Assembly (NCBI GenBank): GCA_037447655.1
Contig: JBBHKE010003548.1
Span: 1-64,000 of the forward strand
DNA: 64,000 nt
Direction: 5' to 3'
Source: Zygnema cylindricum
Lineage: Eukaryota > Streptophyta > Zygnematophyceae > Zygnematales > Zygnemataceae
The notes beneath the pieces were generated by a model. That model did no database searches, had not been told where the DNA came from, and saw only the letters and a program-made list of their open reading frames with translations. This document shows positions 1-12,573 of the stretch, piece after piece. Made by a program: the position numbers and the translations under genes. How positions within the stretch are numbered: position 1 is the stretch's first letter; each line of letters opens with the position of its first letter.

Positions 1-296
1 CGTACCGGATCACATTTATATCACCCGCGGCTGCGGTGTCCTGCACCAAATCATATCCAAGATAGTAGCAGCTGCGTTGTCTGTACGGATCTTATCCAAA
101 GTGACCGCAGCTGCGTTTGTCCTGTCAATATCGCAGCTTCGCTGCTGCGCTGCTCTGCTGCTGCGCTGCTGCGCAGCTCTGCTGTATAGCAGCTGCGCAG
201 CTCTTCCGTATAGCAGCTGCGCTGCTGTCTGTATAGTTGCTGCGCTGCTGCGCTGCTCTGAGACTGAGAGCTTTCCAAAAGACAACACGGCGGGCA
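1..296 (+). repeat. CTG-rich leader fragment of a family-D element
   Basis: Positions about 110-265 are an imperfect tandem repeat built on GCTGCGCTGCTCTG. The stretch ends with a sequence reading ETESFPK, which also occurs at the start of the family-D gag near 36930 on the other strand. The CTG-rich block here is the reverse complement of the block at 37030-37260. I read it as the untranslated leader plus the first codons of gag of a family-D element, cut at about 296 where a family-A LTR begins. ORFs across it are low-complexity and not credible genes. Confidence 0.6.
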
Positions 297-1925
297 TACG
301 AAATTCTTACTGATTTTATGTGATATTTCTAGGATACCTAGTTAATTGGTTTAATCTGCACGTATCTCTTTAAGTAGCTATCTAACCCTATATATCCCAG
401 CACAGTTCTTAGAAAATAGGACAAGGCTGCTGGCTATTTCGGCGAACTGTAGGGACCAAGATCAATTCCTAGCTGGTCCGTAATCTTTTTGGTACACTTT
501 GTCCACTGTCTCCTCTTGGCTGCTCAAGTAGCAATGGATCTATCTCTCTCTCACTCCGGTCATCAGTGACTACAACAAGTGTGTTGAAATTTATGTATTT
601 TCTAGGTCTGTATTGGAAAAATAAATAGAGTAAGTCAACAAAGGCAGCTTGCTTCTCGCTCAACTCTCTCCGGTCCCCATACTTGTTGCAGTCACTGAAG
701 ACCAGAGAAAGAGCTAAAGCCATGGCTGTCTAAAGAGGATAGGCTAATTTATAGTTTGTACTAAAAGAGACCTGCCGGTATCAGGATTTGATCCTGATAC
801 CTACCATCCTTAATAGTTGTTAGCTTTAGCCTATAGATTAGAGTCAATGATGAAATGTGAAGGGTTCAATAAGTATTTATAAAGATACAAGTAGAGAATT
901 CTAAACAACTAACAAATAACCAAAAGCTGCTCTAACCGGATTCGAACCTGGGTCTATAGAAATATTTGTAGTGATACGCCTTATCCAATAAGGCATTAAC
1001 GAAAAGATACAATTCACGGGTTTCAAAGATTATTATACATTAACGTGACAGCTAATTAACACCAGACTAACGAAGAGGAACAATTCATGCATCTACGCGA
1101 ATCTGAACCGTGTAAAATATGTTTTGATCGGACACCCGACATTATAGCCGCCACGCGAAGTGAGCTTTTGGCGGCATACGGAGATAGCGTCACGCGGTGC
1201 CACGTGGCGCCACATTATTTGATACCGGAGAAGATGGGAGGAGGACTCATGGCTTTCGATTTGACAGGTGTCACCTTGTAGACCATGTCGTACAATGGTC
1301 GTACAATAAGTACATCCCCCATTGTACCTTCTTGTAATATATAGTGTTCCTATTGGACTAGGGTTTAGTAGTAGGTAGTCGTGAGTAGGCTGACCAAGAC
1401 ATAGTAATATTTAGGTACCTCTCTCTAAGAGAGCTTGTAACTATAAAGGTCATCTTTGACCAGCCATAACTTAATGCTCGGGTGAGCAAATTCAGTGATT
1501 TTTTTTGCTGCGGACTCAGGGGAGTCCAAGCTACATAGGGGTGTAATCGGTCAGAGTCTTTGCATGCCAAGGTGGCACTATTCAGTGGGAAAGTCAAAGT
1601 GGGGAATATTGTCCAAAACACATATTCAAGCTATGCATTATGTGATGGAAGTGAGCACACAGAAGGTCTTCTCTTCACTGGGGTGAAGGTGTATTGGGGT
1701 TTTGATTGTCAAGGGATCATTCATTTAGGTTTATATCAACTTGGAGTCGGCACTATCTAGATTAACTTCTTTTAGATCTGCGAATTCTGTGGGCAATGGA
1801 GCCCATAGAATTTCAAAGTGTGGAGATCCGAGAGAGAGAGGTTAGAGCCTAGTTGTGTTTTAAAATCTTTTTGTTTCCTGAAAAAATGACTTATAAAATA
1901 CATACAGAAAACACATATTTCAACA
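297..1925 (-). repeat. 3' LTR of copia element A1, split by a solo LTR
   Basis: On the minus strand a polypurine tract is followed at 1925 by TGTTGAAATA, the typical family-A LTR start. The LTR runs down to 1821, is interrupted by a solo LTR at 582-1815, and resumes at 576 down to about 297. Its distal part (297-480) closely matches the minus-strand LTR fragment at 24408-24620, which confirms it as LTR sequence. It is truncated at 297. Confidence 0.75.
582..1815 (+). repeat. Solo LTR of copia family A
   Basis: The LTR starts TGTTGAAATT and ends GAATTTCA, the TG...CA ends of this family. It is flanked by the 5-bp direct repeat AAGTG at 577-581 and 1816-1820, the expected target duplication, so it arose by insertion and then LTR-LTR recombination. 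At 1234 bp it is longer than the roughly 1040-bp LTRs of A3. It contains two antisense tRNA-like blocks (about 776-850 and 925-1005) and a palindrome near 1514 (GGACTC...GAGTCC). No coding function is expected. Confidence 0.9.
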
Positions 1926-4900
1926 CTCCCCTTATTTTCTAGTCACTTTTCTCTTTAAGTCCACATTGTTCCCTCCAAAATTTTAATTTAGGAGATGGGA
2001 CTGGCTTTGTCATCATATCTGCCACCGTTTCCCCATCAGGTCTATATTCCAAACTCACAATTTTGTCTTCAACCTTTTTTTTCACAAAGCTCAGCCTTAT
2101 GTCGATATGCTTAGCATTGAAATGGTGTTTTGTATTAGCTGCAATTGCAATGGCAGCTTGGTTATCACAAAACACTTTCTGAACTCTAACCTTGATGAAC
2201 CTAAGTTCTTCCTAAAAAGACTTCACCCATATTAGCTCTTTGACAGCCGAACAAGAGGCCATGTACTCAGCCTCCATAGTGGACTGAGCAACCACCTTTT
2301 GTTGCATAGTGCTCCAACAGCAAGCACCATTTCCAACATATAAAACATATCCAAACATACACCTTCTCATAGGATCATCCCCATAGCTGGCATCATTTGA
2401 AGTGGTGATGTCAGTATTCTCCCCTCCCAAATGAAACCCAAGATCCCTGGTTCCTATTAGATATCTCATGACTCTCGTGGCTGCCTCTGAATCTTTTTTT
2501 CTAGGATCATTAAGACTCATACTGAGAACTCCAACTGCTGGAGCTATGTCGAGCCTAGTAAAATTCATGAAATAGATTAGACTTCCTCCGACTTTTCTAT
2601 AAGGAATTGGCTTTACAAACTGTCAATCTTTTGGACTCATTTCTTATCAAGAATGATCACACCTCCTTTGACACCCCCTCACTTACTTTCTTTAAGTCTA
2701 TAGAAGTGGTACAGCTGTTTACCTTATCGATCGGAAATTTTTCTAACATTTTTTCAATTGCCTGTTTCTGAGTTAATTTGAGTACTCTTTTCCCTCTGTC
2801 TCTTTTCATCTGAATTTCTAAGATATATTTTGCCTCCCTAAATCCTTCATGTCAAATTTGCTTCTCAAATCTTTCTTTAACTTATCAATCTTTTCTATGG
2901 ACTTACTCAATACCAGCAAATCATCTACATACATGGCAATAAAAATAACCCCCTCCTCATCTTCAAGCATGTAAATAAAGTGGTCAGAACTTATTCTCAC
3001 ATATCCCACATTGTTTTAAAATTCATTCAGTTTCTTGTTCCATTGCCGGGGAGCCCGTTTCAATCCATATATAGACTTAATAAGTCTGCAAAACTTACTC
3101 TCCTCTCCTTCCTCCACAGAGCCTTCTGACTGTCTTATAAAAATCTCTTCCTTTAACTCACCATTGAGGAAGGCCGTTTTAATGTCTATCTGATGGATCC
3201 CCATGTCTTGCGCTACCGCTAGACTGAGGAGAATCCTTAGGGAGGGAAAGCGTACAACCGGCGCAAAGGTTTCTTCATAGTCAATCCTCTCCTTTTGGGT
3301 AAAACCCTTTGCTACCAATCTAGCTTTGTACCTCTCAATGGTATTATTTGGGTTCATATTCAGCTTAAACACCCATTTGCACCCAATCGGCTTTCTGTCT
3401 GGAGGACAATCCACTAACTCTCATATATTAGCTTCTATAATAGAAGCCATCTCATCATTAATGGCCTTAATCCATCTGTCTTTTTTTGGATTGTTCACTG
3501 CCAATGAGTAAGTCTAAGGCTCATCTGGATGTGACAGCTTTGTAAGCTTGTGAGCTGTCTGTTTTTCTTGCAACCTCTTGCTGGTTCTTCGTCCTCCCTC
3601 AAATTCAGAAGCTGGGATGGAGGGTAATCTCGGGTTCTTCCGAACCGTTTCATTTATTTCCCTATCCATGGGAACTGGCTTCTCTTCCACTTCCCCCATG
3701 TCCTCGGACTGTACCACATCTTACAGATTCATCGGAGTTTCCTCCTTGGTCTGAGTTTCTTCCGAATATGGAAAAATCTGATGATTGACTTTCCTTTAAG
3801 GAAAATCTGACTCTTTCTCACTCTCTGAGTCAAATCTAATTCTGATTGTCATAGAGTATTTGAAACAATCTATCGACTTCCCTTCATCCATGACAAATAG
3901 GTGCTTAACCATTTTGATATCCTTCTTCTCGAGGTCATAGACTCGGTGTCCGTTGACATCCTCATCATATCACACGAGATATCGTGGCTTTCCCTCAGCA
4001 TCTAGTTTCCAATCCTTCCGATCAAAATTCAGACTGTACACATGACTCCCAAATACTTTTAGATGAGATACATCCGGCTTCCTCCCAACCCCTCTCTCAT
4101 AAGGTGTTTTTTCTTTTATAGCTGATGTAAGAACTCTCATCTTGATGTAATTTGCACAATTCATAGCTTCAGCCTTGTAGCCTTTTCCTATCTTCTTATC
4201 ATTTAGCATGCTTCGAGCACTATCACCTAGAGTTCTATTTAGTCTTTCAACTTCAGTGTTTTTTTATGGATTATCAAGGACAGTCTTTTGATGTTGTTCT
4301 CCCTTATCTCTCAAGAAATCCTCAAAGTGATTGGATTTGTACTACCACCCCATTATCACTTCTAATTCTATTAATAGGGGTTCCATGCAACTTCTCACTC
4401 CATGCTTTATATACTTTAAAATAAATTGGTGCTTCAGACTTATTTTTGAGGAAGTAAACTTTGGAGTATTTCGAACAGTCATCAGTTATTGTTAGCATAT
4501 ACCTTTTCTCTCATACCGAAGGTACTTTGGCCGGTCCCTATATATCAGTGTGTATCAGATCTAGCACCCTTTCCCCTTTTTATGTGGCAGATTTGGGAAA
4601 GGACAATCTGTGAGCCTTACCTTGTGCACAGCCACTACAATCATCTATCACTTCATTACTCCCAAAGTTAATTCCTTCCACTACACCCAACTTTTTCATC
4701 TCTCTCAATCTATCCAAATGCACATGTCCCAACCGCTTATGCAATATCGTCATCTCGGGGACACCAACATAATAAACATTCTTCTTTTCATTACTCAAGT
4801 TAAGCCTAAATATTCCTTGGCTACCGTTGTCAGCAGGGAAATAGATCTCATCATCATACTTTGCTATAAATGTTCCCTTCCTAGTGTAAGTCTCAAAATC

Positions 4901-5880
4901 TTTGTCATCCAGGACAGAGGTAGAGATGAGATTCTTGCTTAACTAAGGTATATAGAGGACATCTAAGAATGTAACTTTGGACGTCTGACCCTCCACTAGT
5001 ACTTTTAGATCTACCGATCCCACTACATCTGTAGGTACCACTCTTCCATCCCCATACTCTATCTCTACAGTCGGGATCTTTCTCAACTTAGTAAATAACT
5101 GCTTTTCTCGGCACATATGCATTGAGGCACCCGAGTGAATAATCCAACTTTCCTGTGGTGCTTCTGGGATAGCTCTGATCGCACATTTTTGCCTCCGTGG
5201 GATCTCTTTCTCCTCCAGCTTTTCGTTGAGAAGAAGCTCCTCGTACTCTTCGTCAAGGTCTCCTCCTCTCCGAGCTCCCCTTTCACCTGTGTGGTCACAA
5301 GTGCATTTTTCTTTCCGGAAGATCCACCATATTTGTTCTCCTTGAGCCTCAGCTCTATCGATTTGGTGCACTCCGCCATGTAATGAACTGGTTTCTTACA
5401 AAAATGGCAAAGCCCTTTTGCAGTCCTTGGTCCCCTGGACTGGTTTCCCCCTCCACCAAAACTTCCAAAGGGTTTCTTAGAATCCTTGCTCCACCGATCT
5501 ATTCCGGCAGCCAGAGTTTGAACGCTCTTTCCTCCTCCCCGGATCCTAATAGTGTTCTCCTAGACAAGGATCATTCTGACAACTGAGTTCCAGATCCATA
5601 GGTTGTCGTCAAGATCTTACACTTGGTTCACCACACCCTCATAGTCATCTGGTAATTTGATGATCAAGGTGTTGACTTTTGCTTTTATGGTTCCCATCCA
5701 ACCGGCACTTTCCAACTCCATATACAAAAATGCTAGATCATTACTCTAGTCCAACAGCTTTCCCCCTTTGTAAGAGTATGCACTTAGTTTCTGTTCAGCA
5801 AGTTGTTGCTCCTGAATAGTGCCACTCTTGTAAATATCCACCTGAGCTGCCCACAGATCCACAACCGCCACTATGTGAAG
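1926..5880 (-). pseudogene. Degenerate Ty1/copia gag-pol (A1)
   Basis: Read on the minus strand the order is gag zinc knuckle (about 5420-5340), aspartic protease (4943-5371, with IIHSGAS in place of the usual IIDSGAS), integrase (HKRLGHVHLDRLREM, then CSGCAQGKAHR, about 4580-4798; later part 3970-4209), reverse transcriptase (3016-3414 and 2818-3009, with YVDDLLVLSK) and RNase H (2212-2568 with TMEAEYMA; 1939-2175). This is the copia order PR-INT-RT-RH. Many stops and frame breaks show it is dead. The active-site aspartate of the protease is replaced by histidine. Gag is cut at about 5880, so the 5' LTR is missing. Confidence 0.9.
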
Positions 5881-5939
5881 ATGAGATGTTAATGTTGTCC
5901 GGAGACAATCGGTGCCCTAGAAGAAGAAGAAGAAGCACT

Positions 5940-6701
5940 GGCAGTTGCTATAATAATCAATACACAAAGAGGAAACTCTCACAAAATCCCACAAAAGACA
6001 AACTTTACAATGAAGCCCCAAGAAAACCAGACATACCCTAGGTCTACAAATTTGCCACAATGTTAATTATATAACAAAAAAACAACATGCAGAATTTCAC
6101 AAGGTTCTGCCCAAACATGAGAATGATCTTGTAATTCAAAGACACCAAAAAATTGCTTCGCAGTTTTTCCATACAAGGAATTCCTAACTCCAAAATATTA
6201 TAAGTCATATTTAGACAACTGAACCTTCAGCTGATCAACACCGTTGGCCGACTGGTACACTAAACCTTATCAAAACAAAACTCGCCGTCAACTGTACAAA
6301 AATATTTACAACAACCTAAAACTAACAACTACTAAATTGAAATAGTACCCGGTCAAAGTTCGCCCGCTGAAATGACGGCGCTGTCAATATTTTTCTTCCA
6401 AAAATGACGGCACACTTCGTTTGCCCTCCGCGCATTCTTTCATCACTGATAGTGAAACTCCATATGTAAACCTGGTCCCCAAACAAACCTGTACTTTTCA
6501 TCATCCGGAACACAAAATCTTGACTTCCCCATGGACCGATACGTGTGCTTAGAGTGTACTCAACCGGTGTACTCCCTTCGGACTTACATACCACACTAAA
6601 AACCTTTCTACCATAAATCAACCTGCATATAAAACGACTAAGTCTTGAATCTCTTTCTCACACACGAGATATAGAGAGGACTAAAGGTTTCCCAAACAAC
6701 A
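5940..6701 (-). repeat. LTR of copia family B (3' LTR)
   Basis: On the minus strand a short purine tract (GGGAAG) is followed at 6701 by TGTTGTTTGGGAAACC. A plus-strand copy starts at 25023 with TGTTGGTTTTTGGAAACC, and the two share further blocks such as TGGGGCTTCATTGT. This is distinct from the family-A LTR. The far end near 5940 is approximate, as no target duplication is visible. Positions 5881-5939 hold a short CTT-rich junction. Confidence 0.65.
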
Positions 6702-8835
6702 CTTCCCTAAACCTTTAGACTCTCTCAGCCACTAAGTCCACATTCCTCTCTGCAAAACTTCAATTTAGGTGCCGGTAAAGCCTTAGTCATCATATTGGCT
6801 ACCATCATATCATTCTCCAAATAAATCAGTTTCAAAATTATGTTCATCACCTTCTCTCTCACAAAATGCAACTTGGTATCAATGTGCTTGCTTTTGAAGT
6901 GATGACTCGGGTTAGATGCAATCGAAATAGCTGCATGGTTATCACACCACACTATTTAAGGTCCGGATTGCATAAAATGAAGTACTTGAAGGAGAGACTT
7001 TACCCACAGTAACTCCCTGGCAGCTGAGCTTGCCGCCATATATTCAGCCTCCATTGTAGACTGAGCTGTTACCTTTTTAAGCTTGCTGCTCCAACAGCAT
7101 GTTCCACATCGTATCTTCAAAACAAATCCGGTGGTGGAACGGCGGCTTGGCATGTCTCCGTAGCTAGCATCGCTCTAATTCTGAATTTTTACTTTGTCCT
7201 ACCGAGAGCAAGTCAAAGATTTTAGGTCCCTGCAAGGTATCGAAGAACCCTCTTTGGTTCCTCCCAATCCGATTTCCTCGGATTTTGTAAACTCCGGCTC
7301 AAAACACCAATTGCATCCGCAATGTCCAGCCTCGTGCAGTTCATGAAGTAGATTACGCCGCTGACAATCTGGCGGTATAGAATGGTGGCGATAAAGTCTG
7401 CCTCCCCTGACTCCAAAGTGTCGTCAAAAATGACTCCTCCATCGGTCTCCATGCCTTCCACTTTTTACTTAAATTCCATGGGGGTGGCACTTCCCTTTGC
7501 CTCTACCATTCCGAATTTTTCAAGCACATTCCTTATCGCTTCCCGCTACGTTAGATAGATTAATCTCCTATCTCTATCCTTTCTACTAGAATTCCAAGAA
7601 TATATTTTGCCTCCCCTAAATCCTTCAGCTCAAATCTTGAATTCAAGGCTGCCTTTATTTTATAAATCTCATTCAATGACTTACTTAGCAGCAGCAAATC
7701 ATCTACATATACCGCAATGTAAATAATTCAATCTTCCCTTTCCATAATATAGACTGAGTGATGTGAACTAATCTTTACGTAGCCAAGACCGGTTAGAAAC
7801 TCATCTAGTTTTAGATTCCACTGACGAGGAGCCTGCGTAAGACCGTACAAAGATTTCAACAGTTTACAGACCAGATTTTCTTTTCCAGTTTCTACATAAA
7901 TTTCAGGTTGCTTCATATAAATTACTTCTTCCAAGTCTCCATGCAAGAAAGTGGTTTTAACATCCATTTGATGTAATTCCATATCCTTGCTGGCCACTAA
8001 AGACAACAAAATTCTAAGAGTTGGAAACACAACAACCGGAGAGAAAATCTCTTCATAGTCAATTCCTTCCTTCTAACTATAACCTTTTGCAACAAGCCTA
8101 GCCTTATATCTTTCAATGGAGTTATCCGGATTTAACTTAACTTTGAAGACCCACTTATAACCGATTGCCTTTCGGTCTGGCCAAAGTTCCAAAAGCTCCC
8201 AAGTGTGAGCCTCCATTATCGATCACTTTCATCGTTCGCCGCGGAGATCCATTGATCTTTTTCCGGAGCTGAAAAAGCCTCCTATGTGGTAGCCGGTTCC
8301 ATTGTGCTGGCAAAAAATAGAGCATGCTCCACTGGTTCACCTCGCAGCTTGCTGCTTTGCCTTCTCCCCCCCAAAAAATCTGAGGTTGGAACTGTCGGAT
8401 CCGTATGTGGTCGCTGAAAAGGAGGAGGAGGAGGAGAAGTAGGTGGATGAGGTCGAGTATCCTGGACAAGTAAAGCACCCGCAGTGTCCGCTGTAGGAAT
8501 AGGAGATATTCCACCACCGATAGATGAGGCAGAGGTGGTGGAAGATGTTAAAGGAACACTTTCAAAAATTACATATTCTTGGATTTTTGCATTTTTCTCT
8601 AAATCTGTCATGCCAAACACATCAACCGATTGAATTTCTTCCTTACCCTGAATATTCCTACCAACTTGAAGAGTTTTTCTATCCGTATTGTATACTCTAT
8701 AGCCTACGGACTCATCATCATATCCCATAAAAATCACGGGAACCGATTTTGGACTAAGCTTTAAAATAGGGAGATTATCCAAACTAAAACATTTGCTCCC
8801 AAAAACCGGGAAGTGACTAATATTAGGCTTTTTTA
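6702..8835 (-). pseudogene. Degenerate Ty1/copia pol (family B)
   Basis: Minus-strand ORFs give, in order, the integrase C-terminal region (PNISHFPVFGSKCFSL, about 8600-8835), a proline-rich linker, reverse transcriptase (7728-8030, with TLRILLSLVASKDMELHQMDVKTTFLHG split as in copia RT), a D/E-rich stretch and RNase H (6956-7153 with TMEAEYMAAS; 6725-6952 with WCDNHAAISIA). Residues differ clearly from family A, so this is a separate lineage. Frames are broken repeatedly. The upstream half is missing because family-C sequence begins at 8839. Confidence 0.85.
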
Positions 8836-8838
8836 CGG

Positions 8839-10573
8839 TGTCGAGCGTAGGCCCACCGCCCGTAGTAGTCGGCATTTGAGTCCTGCAAATAACCCCCAAT
8901 ATGTGAATGCTTCCCATAGTAATGATTATGCCCACTACAGCCCGCATCCCTCCCATAGGCATGCATGCAAAATAGGGGAGACCATCAGACAGGCAATAGC
9001 AATGAGTGCATGGGAGGGCAAAAAGATATCTCCTCCCCTTTCCTTTCCCCACCTGGCCGAGGGAAGGAATTGGGTTCTTGGTAATGGAGCCGGTGTCCCA
9101 ATTTATTGCGATGATCCGCTGGAAGACGACCAAATGTGTCCTCAAAACCCACTGTTCTGGTACAAATGATTTTAGAAATCTGTTCCGGCGAGACAACCAC
9201 CGAAACAGATAGAACTAGCAAAGAGGACCTAATAAACTTCCACGCAAAAAAAAATAAAAATAAATAGAATTGGATTTTCAGATTTAACAATATCACCTTG
9301 CCCCAGAAAATGGAATAAAAGATATATTTAATAATGATAGCAAAGCAAGCTCAACATACCCCGGAAAGCCAAGCTGACACAAAGAGAAGACAAAATATCC
9401 CCGGTGCCACTAATGACAGGTACGATCCTCCGTCACACCTCGATTTCCGCAGATCAAAACCGGCTGGACTCTTCTCAGTTTTAATGGCAAAAGTCAAGAT
9501 CGCCGAAAAGGAAGGATAGTGCCAAGTAATCGTTTGAACTACGATCTCAAAACAAGACAGATCCAAACAAAGATGGCAATAGAGTCAAAACACACAAAAA
9601 AGACAAAGATTCTCCTAAAGAAGGTTTGTTTGGAATTTTTTGAGGGTTTCACACGAGACTGTACTTAAAAAGCAACCTGTCTCGTTCGGCCCTAAGTGCC
9701 ATATACATCAAAGTTTGTCAAATCGTAGGTCTAAAAGTCAACGTTGTACTACTAGCCAATGAGCGGCAAGCAAGTGTAATGGTACTGACCACTGACAAAT
9801 TAATCCTTTATACGCTTGGGGAAAAAGGTTATGCATTGGACTGCGGCTAGATTCGCGGCCGGAAGTTATTATTTGTTCCACCATTATAAGACAAAGTACT
9901 AAGAATGACACTAAAGTGTCAAACTTTTACCTAAGGTAATTAATGGACCAAAAGTCAGCTGAACCCGAACTGAATTCCTACTAACAGCTAACTTCATAAT
10001 CTAGACGACAATCTAAAAGTTTACGTGGCAATCCACAATGTACCCCCCACGTTGGCTATTGTAAACTGGTCCAATGTAACGGAACTGCAATCTGTGAGAC
10101 GGAATAACTTGGTCGTCCGGCCTCCGTTAGGCGCGAAATAAAGTGCGTTCCGCTAAGTATAAAAAATATAGGAATCTCGTCCGGCTGGGCACACTCCTCC
10201 CTCTGTACTCTGATGACCGTATAGGGGAGAAAGGGTCCTGAAATCCTTGGTGATATAAAGGTGTGCCTGTAAAGCACACGAGCTTGACAGCTGTCGAGCG
10301 TGCTTGAGAAACATGAGAGAAGGGCCTACTGCTCGGAGTAGTGGGCATTGGGGTCCTGCAAATAACCCCCAAAATACGAATGCTTCATTTAATAATGATT
10401 ATGCCCACTGCAGCCCGCATACCTCCCATAGGCATGCATGCAAAATAGGGGAGACGATCAGACAAGTAATAGGAATGAGTGCATGGGAGGGCGAAAAGAT
10501 ATCTCCTCCCCCTTCCTTTCCCCATCTGGCCGGTGAAAGGGATGGGGTTTTTGGTAATGGAGCCGGTGTCCCA
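8839..10573. mobile_element. Family-C repeat, copy 1 (non-coding, direct terminal repeats)
   Basis: Direct repeats at 8839-9100 and 10292-10573 both start TGTCGAGCG and end GGTGTCCCA. The inner ~1.2 kb matches, block by block, a second copy at 26573-28258. No ORF is conserved between the copies. The terminal repeats begin TG and end CA, as LTRs do, which fits a non-autonomous LTR element (TRIM/LARD type), but no convincing primer site, polypurine tract or target duplication was found, so the class is uncertain. Orientation could not be decided. Confidence 0.6.
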
Positions 10574-11052
10574 ATTTCCCACCCTCTTAGTCAACCCTGA
10601 CTAAGACATAAAAATAATTACCCGCCCAATTCGCAGTTCCCGTAGAACCATGTGCTTGAGGGTAGAGTGCGTGGTTCATACCAGGAGGGGAGACAGGCTA
10701 GATGCCAACACTGACCGCAGTGATGGCAGATCAAATCGTTGCCCAGCAGAGAGGACAAGCTGTATCTTGATGAACAGGAAGGAAGATCGGCAAAGTAAGT
10801 CCAATGAAAAGTGGGTCGTCCTCCAATCCCCGAAAATGGCAAAGGGCCACATTAATCTGATTCTCCTTATTTTTTCGACCATCATTTCCCTCTAGTGTAA
10901 GAACTCCCTTGTTGGAAACTTCTTTCTCTTTCAAAATCACCCGCCCTGCAGAAATATCAAGCGTGTCTTTCTTCTATTGCATCCAATATACAAAGTCCCT
11001 TGGCATAAATCGTCGCTGCATGGGCATATAATTTCAGCTCCGGCGCTCAGAA
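10574..11052. other. Unclassified retroelement remnant
   Basis: No intact gene is seen. A minus-strand reading (10731-10940) has CHFRGLEDDPLF, which resembles a decayed gag zinc knuckle, so this may be leftover gag of element B. The assignment is weak. Confidence 0.3.
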
Positions 11053-12089
11053 TGTTGAAATTAATAAATTTATAGAGTATTTTCTAGGTTTAAATATGTA
11101 TGTATAAAAAGAAAAAGAAAAGGACGGATAGCCTGCCTCCACCTCCTCTCTCTAGCCCCCATACTTGCTGTAGTCAGTGAAGGATAGAGAGGGTGGTTGA
11201 ACCATGGCTGCCTTAGTTCAACAGGCAGTAATTTTTAGTAGGTTACTAAAAAGATAACCACCGACCCAAGATTTGATCCCTGTACGTGTCGTCTGTCAAG
11301 TTGGCCGGTAGCGGCCAGTTTTATCCTATTAGACTAGGACCAATGCTAAATGCTATAGGATGTGATAGATATATATTTATTTAGGAGTGAACGAATTCAT
11401 TTAACTGAAACTGTATACGGCATGCATAGATACAATTTTGTAAAGTACGAAGTACGATACTATTTCGAAACGGATACCACGAATTTTGTTTCGACAACGA
11501 AACGAATATTGCGCAAGTATTTATAACGGTTGAGATTGCATTTCGGTTCATATCCAACGGCGCACATCATCGCCCAAATCTCGGAGAGGTCACTTTGGCT
11601 TTTTGTGAAATGGCATGACCTGGCGCCACGTGGAGAGATCACATTTGGTTGCGAGAATTATGAGGAACCTATGGACGAATAAAAAGAGGGCACGCGTCCA
11701 CGTAATAGCCTTGTCGTACATTTGTCTTACAAAAGGTACACCGACAGTAGTGTTTTTTGGTAGGGTACAACAATATAATTGGTCCGTACTATAGAAGATA
11801 GGAGTTATTAGAGGGAATCAAGACTTAGTGTTTTTAGATACAGTCACCTCTCCCCTTGAAGGTTTGTATATAAATAGGCATTTTTGCCACCCCATAACTT
11901 ATCGGCTGGCTGGCCGTTTTCAGTGAGTCTTTTTGCTACCGACTCGGGGGAGTCCAAGCTGCACAGGGGTGCCGTCAAATTGTCAGTTTGCCTTCTTGGG
12001 CAGCAGCGGTTGTTGCTTGAAGTGGGTTAGTTAAAAACTATCTAGAGGCATCATGTATTCTATAGTCCAATTGAGGACACATAATTTTA
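11053..12089 (+). repeat. 5' LTR of copia element A2
   Basis: Starts TGTTGAAATT and ends directly before GGTTATGGGCC, the family primer-binding site. It carries a TATA-like TATATAAATAGG near 11870, an antisense tRNA-like block at about 11263-11340, and the conserved palindrome region near 11940. Length 1037 bp, as expected for the family. Confidence 0.85.
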
Positions 12090-12573
12090 GGTTATGGGCC
12101 TGACCTCTAGGGTGCACACCTTCAATGGATCTGGATTCATCTATTGGGAAGCCATGATCATGGGGGCTTTGTGCGAAAAACGATGATGGGGTATCGTCAG
12201 TGGACAAGTGAAACATCCACCTTCGCGACCTCCGCCAGGATTTGGAACAGTAAGGTTTTCTGCTGCAACCACTGCTTTCGCGGAGGAGGCAGATGATGGG
12301 GACAATAGTGTGTCTGAAAAAGGGAAAGGGAAGGAGACACCCCTCACCCCTTTTGCCACGGCACCAGGATCCGCGAGCGTGAAGACTGTGGAGAACGATA
12401 CTCAAATGTGGAAAGACGTAAACATCGCTGCCAAGAACTTTATTCTAAGGCAGCTCACTCAAGCTTTGGCCACCCTTCACCTTCACATTTACCAGGCCGA
12501 GGAGTTGTGGGTGAGTTTGGTGGAGATCTATAGAGCAAGTACTATTCACGAGCTCCAGTTGGCTGATGAAAAG
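12090..12573 (+). pseudogene. 5' part of A2 gag, interrupted by A3
   Basis: The sequence opens with the tRNA-Met-like primer site and a gag N-terminus (FNGSGFIYWEA type) with an early stop at a CGATGATGG context. It runs to ELQLADEK, where element A3 is inserted. The gag reading resumes at 19024 after A3. The five bases AAAAG at 12569-12573 are the target duplication. Confidence 0.85.

Noticed and set aside
925-1005. tRNA gene (Arg-like) on the minus strand
   Set aside because: It has a good TTCGAATC arm and D-arm-like region, but the 5' and 3' ends do not form an acceptor stem. It lies inside a solo LTR; treated as tRNA-like only.
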